NCBI GenBank assembly: GCA_007026445.1 | Contig: VDMD01000263.1 | Coordinates: 1-19,896 of the forward strand | DNA: 19,896 nucleotides | Direction of reading: 5' to 3' | DNA from: Schizophyllum amplum | Taxonomy: Eukaryota; Basidiomycota; Agaricomycetes; Agaricales; Schizophyllaceae | Shown: in pieces, positions 1 to 7,859 of the stretch | How positions within the stretch are numbered: position 1 is the stretch's first letter | Layout: each line of letters starts with the position of its first letter | Program-made: the position numbers and the translations under genes | Notes under the pieces: model-generated | Databases searched by the model: none | Told to the model about the DNA's origin: nothing | The model's input: only the letters and a program-made list of their open reading frames with translations

Positions 1-612
1 TATCCTAAGGAGAGCATGAGCTTGTGCGCAACCTTTGTGACGTTCAGCCATATACTCATATGGACCGTTGAAGAAACGTACTCAGCGTACTGCTCGGCGC
101 CGAAAGCCTTCTTGCGCGGGCTTCCGAGAAGCCATAGCCTGGTACACTCAATGCTACGACATGGAACGCGGGAGACTCGCTGGAGTGGGGCTTCACCAGT
201 AGCGGCGTGATATGGAGAGCTTCCAGGAAGCTACCAGGCCCTGCGTACAAGTCAGGAACTTCAACTGCACGTCCATAGATCGACCCTGAACTTACAGCCG
301 TGCACGAAGCAGAGCGGAATCGCATTCGCGACTGCGCTCCTTGTATGCGCATAATGAATGTTGAACGCTCCATGCCCTTCCACCTCGATATTGCGCGTGA
401 ATTGAGGCAGGGCATCGTTGATAGTGCGCTCTTGGGCGCGCCAGTCGAACGAGTGCGCCAGTGCTGAACGAGCGGCGGATATCAGCAAGAGGAACGCCGT
501 AGTCCCAGCCAGAGTCCTCTAGCTCATCAGGAAGAGTAGTGAGCGCGAGCTTCTTGTGTAGAAGCTCTAGCTTTTCCTCGGGGATGGAGACGGTGAAGGG
601 TTGCTCTGACAT
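1..612 (-). CDS. Epoxide hydrolase, N-terminal part (runs off left edge)
   Basis: Alpha/beta-hydrolase epoxide hydrolase (microsomal/juvenile-hormone type), which would open epoxides to diols. The ATG is at 612-610. The first 50 or so residues match the epoxide hydrolase N-terminal (EHN) domain, with PDELEDSGWDYGVPLADIRR, then FDWRAQER and LPQFTRNIEVEG. A 55-nt intron (241-295, GTAAGT to CAG) splits the oxyanion motif; splicing restores HGWPGSFLE. PGYGFSEA follows near 130-160. The catalytic nucleophile region lies beyond the window. A further intron probably sits near 40-90, but its exact splice is unresolved. The frame breaks three times, each as if one base were missing: near 471-475, 455-457 and 118-120. 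These could be sequence errors or early decay; a degraded second copy lies at 2632-2883. Family assignment is firm, gene integrity is not. Confidence 0.8.
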
Positions 613-719
613 GGTGAGGGCAGGGGATCAGTGTGAGGAGATCGGACAGTGTAGGTCGCGAAAGAGTGATGCAGAACGGCCTTTGCAGTACGACCTTTAT
701 GAGAACCTGCAGGCGTCGT

Positions 720-753
720 AGCTTGGTAAGGCTGACTGGAAGCTGACCAAGGT
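720..753 (-). repeat. Upstream box shared by both epoxide hydrolase copies (copy A)
   Basis: This 34-bp stretch aligns without gaps to 2987-3020. Both contain AAGGCTGAC, then GCTGAC, then AAGGT on the plus strand. It starts 108 bp upstream of the copy 1 ATG; the counterpart starts 104 bp upstream of the copy 2 ATG. It may be a conserved promoter element or just residual similarity from the duplication. Confidence 0.55.
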
Positions 754-1113
754 GAATGCATTGACACTGAGACCTCGTCACGCGGTTGGCCGCGAAGGCT
801 AATGGTCGCGTGAGGTGCGACCCGGGTGCGACGATCACTGTGACTTGCGCCGCGGCCTGACCGGTGACTTGGACGGCACCGATGCCCACGTGCACAGTGA
901 CGCGACGCGTTGTGTCACGGTTCGCAGCTCTTCAGCCGGCGAAGTCTGATAACGGTCTAATGGCCATATCTCTCTAACATCATTACTTTTGCTTACTCCG
1001 CAATGGCACGGCCCTACTTACTGAAATAGGGCCGAGGACCTTGAGGTGGAGTCCTGACGCCGCCAGCTACGGAAAACGCCCTCAACAGAGTCATCAGTGT
1101 TATCGTGATTTGC

Positions 1114-1150
1114 TTTTTTGAGCTTGTCAAGGCTTGACAAGCTAAAAAAA
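1114..1150. repeat. Hairpin: 11-bp perfect stem extended by T6/A6
   Basis: AGCTTGTCAAG (1121-1131) is followed after one base by its exact reverse complement CTTGACAAGCT (1133-1143). After one mismatched pair the stem continues as six T's (1114-1119) against six A's (1145-1150). It belongs to no gene I can identify. Confidence 0.8.
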
Positions 1151-1340
1151 GGCGCTTTCGAAGGACCTGCATGACAACATTGACATGCTTGGGAAGGGTG
1201 GGCCGGTGTTTCGGGGCCGAGGATGGGAAAAAGGGTGTGACAAGTAGGACTCCCAGCGTGTGTCGACAGATTTGTAGCACCATTTTCTATGTATACCAGG
1301 GTTTACTTGATTTATTCGAGCGCCAGATCGGCTCCATCAG

Positions 1341-1476
1341 TAGGCCTGATCAATTCTCAAATTCTGAAATTCCCACCATAATTCCCAAACCGGAAACCGG
1401 CCGTGTCCCGCGCGTCTTTCGCTCTTCCTGCCACCTCTCGATGTTCCAGCCTTGCGTAAAGTAGTCGTAAATTCAC
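1341..1476 (+). repeat. Left terminal inverted repeat
   Basis: The 136-bp left arm starts TAGGCCTGATCAATTCT and ends CGTAAATTCAC. It aligns without gaps to the reverse complement of 2157-2292, with about ten substitutions, nine of them transitions. Confidence 0.85.
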
Positions 1477-1519
1477 AAGAAGTATAGCACGTCTTTCAAA
1501 AGAAAGAAGAGTCCATATT

Positions 1520-1533
1520 GCAAGTCGACTTGC
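1520..1533. repeat. Perfect 14-bp palindrome
   Basis: GCAAGTCGACTTGC is its own reverse complement. It lies just inside the left arm of the element. Function unknown; it could occur by chance. Confidence 0.6.
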
Positions 1534-2156
1534 TTCAATGACTTGACTGTCGTCGAAGTTCCGGAAAAGGTAAACGGCTGTGACGCCGCGCTGGCTTCTC
1601 CCTCATTCTGTCCCGTAGGCAGCCGTTCCGCTCATTCTGTTCTTCTTCCGACGTCCTATTACCTTGGGAAGTAAGCCATGTACCTATCTGTATGGGTCCC
1701 CTTTGCCACTGCTACTGCCCAAACTGGTTCCCAATACTGTCCTTCACCTGCCATGATCCCCTTACATACACCATCGTTGTCATGAGTTCTTGCTTCCGGG
1801 CCATTAGAACGTCCTGCAACGCACTGAGTAGGTGTAGAAACTCGCTGTATACATTTTGGTCATTTCTGACGCTGTGTATTAGCTTCAGCGCATAGCCAAA
1901 CATCGTAGCACGAGGCTGGCACTCAGTATTGCTACCACACACGTCACAAGCTTCGCGACAGGGTGGACATCGTGCATGGTGTTTGTAAATGCTTAATAAG
2001 TACACCAGAGATCTTCTATGTGCACCAGGACACACGGATGGCTTGTAGCGGGACGTTGCACCGCTGGCAGGCCCACATCTTCGAGTATCTCGTCCGCGAG
2101 CGTCGACGTGAGGTATCAATGTCGTTCTTTTTCTGAGATACGTGAATACGGTAACA

Positions 2157-2292
2157 GTGAATTTACGGCCACTTTACGCGAGGTTGGAACATCGAGAGGT
2201 GGCAGGAAGAGTGAAAGACGCGCGGGATGCGGCCTGTTTCCGGTTTGGGAATTATGGTGGGAATTTCGGAATTTAAGAATTGATCAGGCCTA
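2157..2292 (-). repeat. Right terminal inverted repeat
   Basis: Reverse-complement partner of 1341-1476. It ends in GATCAGGCCTA on the plus strand, the mirror of the left tip, with TA at the outer edge. Confidence 0.85.
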
Positions 2293-2631
2293 GTGATCAT
2301 CATCGCGGTCTCGCCAGGCGGGAGCTCGGGCCGACTTGGCGCGAGGCCGTCGGCAATCCCCGAACGTCGTCGACACTCTTTCCTGCCCTTGTCCGGCACG
2401 CGTTGGGCGACGAGAGGCGACAGAGAGTGAGGGGATATGGGTATTTGCCCTGGTTTAGCTCCTTTTTTTCCTGGAGCGATCCGCGGTGCCGCGTTCGAGG
2501 AAACGCGACCGCGGTTATTTTTTGTACACAATATGCTCCATACGGATACAATCAAAGTACGATAACATGAGTCAGTGCCGCGGTGGGGTGGCGGTGGGAA
2601 CACGATATCACGAGAGCAAACGAAATACTTA
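2293..2631. other. Spacer between element and epoxide hydrolase relic, nothing recognised
   Basis: Holds short open frames with no recognisable motif. Similarity to epoxide hydrolase copy 1 stops at about 2633, at a GTAAGT on the minus strand, so this part is not a simple continuation of the duplicated gene. Confidence 0.4.
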
Positions 2632-2883
2632 CAAGCCTTCCACCTTGATATCGCGCGTGTACGCAGTACTGAGGCAAGGCGTTATTGATGGCGCGCTCGT
2701 GGGGCACGCCAGTCGAACAAATGCTGCCAGGGATGGAAAAGACGGCCAATGTTGCCGCCAAGTGGGACTCCATAATCCCAACCAGAGTCCTCTAACTCAT
2801 CGGGAAGAGAGTGAGCGCGAGTTTTTTCCGCAGAAGGTCCACTTCTCTTCGGGAATCAAGATGGTGAAGGGCTGCTCTGACAT
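2632..2883 (-). pseudogene. Decayed second copy of the epoxide hydrolase 5' end
   Basis: The minus strand from the ATG at 2883-2881 reads MSEQPFTILIPEEK, nearly identical to the copy 1 start. The rest of the EHN domain is present only in pieces spread over three frames: LLRKKLALTLF, then PDELEDSGWDYGVPL, FDWRA, ERAINNALPQY and, after a short insertion, a fragment ending KVEG. At least four frame changes are needed over about 250 bp, and similarity ends at a donor-like GTAAGT (2632-2627). The oxyanion motif and everything after it are absent. This is a truncated tandem duplicate rather than a working gene. Unlike elsewhere in the window, the breaks come with real sequence divergence, so error alone does not explain them. 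Confidence 0.8.
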
Positions 2884-2986
2884 GGCGGAGAAAGATGATG
2901 AGCTTCATGTGAATGGACTGCATCGTGTTATATGGCTGTAAGGTCGGAGTCTTTGTGGTCTGCGAACTCATACGCGTAGGCGAGAT

Positions 2987-3020
2987 AGCTTGTTAAGGCT
3001 GACAAAGGGCTGACAAAGGT
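2987..3020 (-). repeat. Upstream box shared by both epoxide hydrolase copies (copy B)
   Basis: Partner of 720-753, with the same length and order of motifs. It lies 104 bp upstream of the relic's ATG. Confidence 0.55.
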
Positions 3021-3113
3021 TGCACAAATTGGGCTTCAGATGGTCGAAGGAGCGGGTCGCCCGTGCGAGTGGGCGTAGGAGAGCGTGAGCGAGTAGCAAT
3101 TTGGCGCGTCCTG

Positions 3114-3129
3114 ACGCGTCGCGACGCGT
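3114..3129. promoter_or_regulatory. 16-bp palindrome made of two ACGCGT boxes
   Basis: ACGCGTCGCGACGCGT is a perfect palindrome. Each half is an ACGCGT, the MluI cell-cycle box bound by Mbp1/Swi6-type MBF in yeasts. Further ACGCGT copies lie at 2972-2977 and 3209-3214, making four in about 240 bp between the epoxide hydrolase relic and the next plus-strand gene. MBF regulation is inferred from the motif alone. Confidence 0.45.
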
Positions 3130-3308
3130 GACGGTCGCGCCTCGACAATCATATGCGCAGCGGCACTCCCTGGCAGCCTGCGAGCTTCAATTTCAGGGCG
3201 CGTCCAAGACGCGTCGATCCCATGCTGGATGTGGGTCCAGACACTGAGACAGGAGCCCTGTATAAGGAGCCTGAGCGTCGGTGAGGTTCTATGACGCGAC
3301 GACAACAA

Positions 3309-3329
3309 TGACGTCTGCGCGTGACGTCA
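3309..3329. promoter_or_regulatory. Paired CRE-like sites
   Basis: TGACGTCT (3309-3316) and a perfect TGACGTCA (3322-3329) are 13 bp apart start to start, 76-96 bp upstream of the ATG at 3405. TGACGTCA is the ATF/CREB bZIP consensus. A TATA-like CATATA follows at about 3347. Confidence 0.45.
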
Positions 3330-3404
3330 GGTAGCACGCTCCCCTTCATATACCTCCTCAGGCTTCTCGGCACCATAAAAGAACTCCCCTTCCACGACTT
3401 TACC

Positions 3405-4392
3405 ATGTCTTACGCTTCTGTTGCTGCTACCAACGCTCCTCCAATTTCTGAGCAGGTAAGCCATAGGATAACGCCAACTGCGGTGGTTTGGCTTACCGTT
3501 TCTGCAGCCGCACGCCGACCCCGCCCTCCTGACTACGGAAACTCCGCAAGCAGATAACGTCGCAGACGACGCGGCCAAAGTCACCATCGTTTCTCCCGAC
3601 TACAAGGAGCATCCCGCGACCATCACCTCTGAGACCGCACCACCGCCCGACATGGACAACTTCCCCGAGATGCCGTCTAGCGCTGGAGGCGCCGGAGGTA
3701 GCAAGAAGAACAAGAGATTCCAGGAGGCCGAAGCTGAAGGTGCCTACCTGCTCGAAGTCGCCAAGCATTATATCTTCCGCCCCGGCGTTGCTGGCGGTCT
3801 TGTTGGTCTCGGTGAGTCACGCGTTCTTCGTCACCAACGACGCTGGCTGACTTTGCCGGAAGTGAACATCGGTCTTTTGGCCGGCGCAGCACGCGCGTTC
3901 TACGTCAACCCCGGCTACCGCCGCGACACCAAGGTTCTATCCTCCACCGCAGCTGCGACCCTTGCCCTTCTGGGTTTGGAAGGCTACGGCGCCGCGTGGT
4001 ACGCGAACACACCCGGCGGCAAGGCCGAAGCGAAGAAGGCGAAGGAGGAAGGCACCCTCGTCTACAGACACACGCGCGAGGCGGTCCTTCGTCCTGGTGT
4101 TCTGGGTGGTCTTCTTGGCCTCGGTAAGCTTTGCCCTCTATATCTGCAAGGCGGGTCTCTGACCGCATTTTTCCAGTTAACGTCGGCATCTTAGGAGGCG
4201 TTGGCTACGTCTCGTATACCAACTGGGATAAGCCTTCGTGGGACAAAAGAATTGTGTCTGCTGTATCCGTAGGACTGTTGACGCTCTGGGGAGGCGAGGG
4301 GTACGTGCTACCAATGTTGCAATTGTATGCCAACTGATTTTTGTTCCAGCTTTGTCGCAGAGCAGTACTACAAGGACCGTCACAGCAAGTAG
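3405..4392 (+). CDS. Small multi-pass membrane protein with internal duplication, tentatively Om14-like
   Basis: Five exons, 3405-3455, 3508-3811, 3863-4123, 4177-4300 and 4350-4392, give a clean 260-residue protein with no frame breaks. It begins MSYASVAA. The first 90 or so residues are hydrophilic and rich in Pro, Thr and Glu, followed by a KKNKR basic patch. Then come two homologous units, each with RPGV(A/L)GGL(V/L)GLVN and several short hydrophobic helices, joined by a charged stretch (KAEAKKAKEEG). The C-terminus is short and charged. The MSYA start, soluble N-terminus and Gly-rich C-terminal helices recall fungal mitochondrial outer-membrane Om14 proteins, which in yeast help dock ribosomes at mitochondria. 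That identity is from memory of the family layout and is tentative; the gene model is solid. CRE-like sites precede it. Confidence 0.85.
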
Positions 4393-5998
4393 TTGTAGTA
4401 GAGATGGACCACGGACGCATCCATGTACCGTACTGTAAATTAATTATTTCTTATACTGCCCAGACTGGACACCGATTGCAATCATACCGTCACGACTCGC
4501 AGACCCTAGTGATCTTCCTTGGCGATTTTCAACTGGCAGAGAAGATACGAAGTGGAATATACTGTAAGTATGTGACCTCGGCCGCAAGCTCAAGCTGCTC
4601 AGAGACAGATCTCTGAGGTTGCGGCGCGCGTGCTAACGCTTAGACGCACGCGTCTGCCGCGTGTAGTCCTCCCCTCACGCCACCAAGCCCACTGCCAGCG
4701 CCTGGTGCCGGTTAGCGCTGAGGTTGGACACATACCATGGAGCTGACACCTCAACGAATAGACTTACATCCGTGTCGAACTCGGAAGTCCATGCAGTTCG
4801 AGCTCTTGAACGGGGATCGGCTGCCACTGGATTTCAGCAACAGGACCCTACTGATACTCGAGTTTTTCGCTAGTGGAGACAACAGAACATTGTCCGCCTT
4901 TGCCCTCCCATGTACTTCGACGGCTTAGATCGGACATAATTTTTTTCACGACTCCCAGCAAACTCCCAGCCCCAACCTGCCTGCCAAACTGCGCTCTTGC
5001 TTCGAACGCTCACCGCATCCCGCTCGATATATGTCCAAGGATACGTGTCATTCTGGCATCGGCGTTCTACAACTACGACGATAACGCACTTCATGATGCT
5101 CTTCTTCACGTCCTGCCATCGCTGCATACTGTTCGCCTTTCATATTCGGTCGCCATACTGGCTAAATCGGGGGTTTTTTTTTCCAGAATATAGGGTCCAT
5201 AATCGCCAGATATCCGCGTCAGGTGCGCGTCAGTATATGCAAGGGCGTCTCTTGACGTGGGCAAGCCGTGAGTCACTGCTCGTGAGTGAATGCAATCGAC
5301 AGCGTGAACGTTCCCACCATTTAAGTAAGCACCTTCGTTCACTTCTTCGTCTCAGGCCAAGGACACTCGTGGACAACATGGTTATGGAATAGTACGTGTT
5401 AGAGCTCTCCCGCCCATCCATATAACTGATCGATGATTCACCAGGCCCAGTATGACTTCAAGTTGATCTCTGGCGCAGAAGAGGCGAGGCTGTCCGTTGC
5501 CCGCTCCAACATTTCCACGTCGATAAGTAGAATGGCATGACCCATGCGTGTCCGTCCCTGGTTGCATGTACCTGCGAGTTCAACCAGTGGGCGTGATACC
5601 ACTCGACGTCCATGCTCAACGTGCTAGCGGAACGGTGAGCGCTTTTGTTCGACTACTATCTTATTCCTGGCTTCTCCTCTCTGGCTTGGCTTAGCTTCAG
5701 TGCGGGAAAACGAGCCTCGGCATACGCTTCCTCGTTCACAGGCAAGTAGACGTCCCGGTGAGCCCTTTCTCTGCCAGCGGGCTTCAGCTCCTTGCAAAAG
5801 GTTGCTAATCTCGCGCTTCAGTACCGAAGGCTCCTTATTAGTACGCGTCCCACATAATTTGGGCGTCCTATTGGCGGTTCTTCTCCTCGGGAATGCTTCC
5901 CATGCCGCCGCTATGCGTATAAGAAGCTCTCCGCGAGCATGGTGGAGGTACTGATCTTCCCCAGAGTTTTAAGTGCTTTCCGCGCGATTGCTGCTGAC
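4393..5998. other. 1.6-kb region without a recognised gene
   Basis: Several short frames on both strands, none with a motif I recognise. A short exon-like piece occurs near 5450-5539 (an open frame beginning QYDFKLISGAEEARL), preceded by an intron-like CCAG at 5443. A GTGAGC...TTCAG intron-like segment runs from about 5635 to 5699. I cannot join these into a protein. They may be untranslated exons of the next gene, a remnant gene or chance. An AGACGC-AC-GCGTCT hairpin lies at 4642-4655. Confidence 0.4.
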
Positions 5999-7425
5999 AT
6001 GACGCCGGACGAGAAGAGCGGCCTTCTCATTTTTGGATCGCACGAGGCCAAAAATGTCTCCGTGTTGATATTCATTACCATCGTCTATGGTGCGTTCGAG
6101 CGTTGGTTTGGTGGTGAACACAAATTGACGCTCCTCTGCAGGCATTTGTCTCTGCGTGACTCCCGTTGCCCTATATACCCTACTGCGAGTACATCGATGG
6201 TTTCATTGCAACTCTACTGATATATCCAGGCGTCGAGAAAAGACACGGCAGACGGTCATCCAGCTCATCGTCGTGATATTCCTTTTCTGTGTTATGTCCC
6301 TCTACACCGCGTCGGTTGGGTTACTAGTCATCTGGCAAATTAGCCAAACACTCTCGCACCTGGAAGAGGGCCTGACCGCACGACTCATGTATACGGACAA
6401 CTCGCTGCTTTGGAATTACATACTCGAGACGTGGATGCAGCCTATACAGGTACGATGGCAGATCTACAGTCAATATACGCGGTATGACGCGTCAAGTCAG
6501 TTCATTGCAGGAGATGCTGTGATCATCTGGCGAGCATGGGTGTTCTGGCAAAGCTCTCTTCTGGTGCACATCGTTCTTGTCACCTTCCTGCTCGCCGATA
6601 CTGGTACGCCCGACATCTTACCTTTCAACATGAGCATTCCGTCTGACGCAGAGCCTCTAGCCATCGCAATATTCTCAGGTGTCTACGCCACTGAGCGCAT
6701 ACTGGTCTCCCTCGACAACCCCGCTCTTGGAGCTGACTTAGCTTCGGCAACTGTCTTCCTATCCTTCGGTGCAAATCTTGTCGCGACGACGCTCATCGCT
6801 ATCAAGGCTCGGTGCGGTACTTTCTCTTCTTCCCTGACCTCCTACTGATGCTTCCTCCGATCAATATAGTCAGCATCGGCAGCTAATGCGCGAGGCATTT
6901 CCGAACATGTCGCACGCCAGCAGCAACAACCGCGTGACGAGGAATGAGAGCGTTCTCTTCGTCTTGATAGAAAGTGGAGCTTTACTTTGCGCGGCGCAGG
7001 TGAGCCTCAACTCAGTATGATTGATCATCATGCTTGCTCAATATTCTCGAAGATGGCGTACGCAATTCTCGCCCTCGTCGACACCGTCAATCTCTCCCCG
7101 CTCGACTGGGCGCGCAGCTTCATGGCATTGTTTTGTCAACTGCTTGCAGTGAGCACATCATCTCTGGAGGGATACCCATTAAGCTGACGCATGCTAGAAC
7201 ATGAACCCTATCCTCGTCATCATCATCGTTCGCCTACGCATGTCTGTCATCGACAAGACGACCTTACAGTTGACGACGATGAGCCAAGCGCAGTCCCAAG
7301 TTGCGTTGTCTCGGGGAGATGTCGAACAGGACCAGGAGAAGGAGGAAGCCACATGGGCTCGGGAGGTGACCCCGCTGGCTTCTCCATCTGAGAGGTCGAG
7401 TCCGCCCGACAATGCGAGCGCTTGA
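5999..7425 (+). CDS. Seven-transmembrane protein of an agaricomycete-type family
   Basis: Seven exons: 5999-6089, 6142-6449, 6501-6603, 6652-6811, 6870-6999, 7053-7148 and 7198-7425. They join in frame to 371 residues. About seven hydrophobic segments are visible: IFITIVYGGICLCV, then VIQLIVVIFLFCVM, WMQPIQFIAGDAVIIW, VHIVLVTFLLAD, FLSFGANLVATTLIAI, VLFVLIESGALLCAA and MNPILVIIIVRL. The GDAVIIWRAWVFW stretch, the ATTLIAIKAR end of one helix and ESGALLC are typical of a large group of uncharacterised 7-TM proteins in Agaricomycetes. The last 60 or so residues are hydrophilic and probably cytoplasmic. Ligand and role are unknown. The 5999 ATG was chosen because MTPDEKSG leads straight into helix 1; an in-frame alternative at 5939 would add 20 residues. 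Confidence 0.8.
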
Positions 7426-7859
7426 CGGCGAACTCTGCAGGAGTACTACCCACCACGGTGAGCGATAGGCTGTCAGATTGAGCCTGACCGCTTCCGGTGA
7501 TCCAGCTGGCCTACTTACAAAGCAATGCTTTGCGAGTGTGACATTGGGGTCAGGTGTCCGTAGGAGGCTTAATAGGTAGGTACTTATGGAGGATTTCTCC
7601 TTGTACTTGAAGACAGTATACATACCCAGCATGCCGTAAAGATATATTCGATGAAGAAAACCTCCGGGTTGCATGCTGCTTTACATCTCTGAGCGCTGGA
7701 AACTTGAGCCTCAGCGGCACAAACATTGCAGGGCGTGCCGAAGTGACGGGCGGTGCCGAGTCGGGGCGAGGCGACGCCACACAACTGTTCCCCGTTGACG
7801 CACATAATGATCTCTCCGCTCAATCCTCATGGAGCGCTGCCGATGCCTGTCCCCCCGTC
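7426..7859. other. Intergenic region upstream of App1
   Basis: No gene seen. It should hold the 3' end of the 7-TM gene and the App1 promoter; a TATA-like GATATATT occurs at about 7641. The App1 frame stays open upstream to about 7704 but contains no ATG before 7860. Confidence 0.4.

Larger units (their letters stand above)
613..1340. other. Upstream region of epoxide hydrolase copy 1, no gene seen
   Basis: Non-coding as far as I can tell. It contains a 34-bp box shared with the upstream region of the second epoxide hydrolase copy, one ACGCGT at 905-910, and a strong hairpin at 1114-1150. The open frames here are short and lack recognisable motifs. Confidence 0.5.
1341..2292. mobile_element. 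Non-autonomous DNA transposon with long terminal inverted repeats and TA flanks
   Basis: A 952-bp unit ends in two inverted arms of 136 bp each (1341-1476 and 2157-2292) that differ at about ten positions. Both outer ends read TA followed by GGCCTGATCAATTCT inward. If TA is the target duplication, this fits Tc1/mariner-like insertion. The roughly 680 bp between the arms carry no recognisable transposase, so it would depend on an enzyme supplied elsewhere. The longest inner frame (1712-2119, minus) has a small cysteine cluster (C-x2-C-x3-C-x2-C) but begins with TTG and matches nothing I know. Superfamily placement is inferred from the TA and the TIRs only. Confidence 0.65.

Noticed and set aside
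455..475. Possible intron between the first two epoxide hydrolase segments
   Set aside because: No GT...AG pair of workable size exists; the conserved residues continue without a gap through three frames, so two missing bases explain it better.
1712..2119. A 135-codon minus-strand frame with a CxxC...CxxC cluster inside the transposon-like element
   Set aside because: It begins with TTG, has no other recognisable domain, and the Met-initiated part lacks the cysteines. Not enough to call a gene or a transposase.
5700..5954. An 84-codon plus-strand frame ending just before the 7-TM gene
   Set aside because: No family resemblance and its GTG start is unsupported; not joined to the 7-TM gene by a plausible splice.
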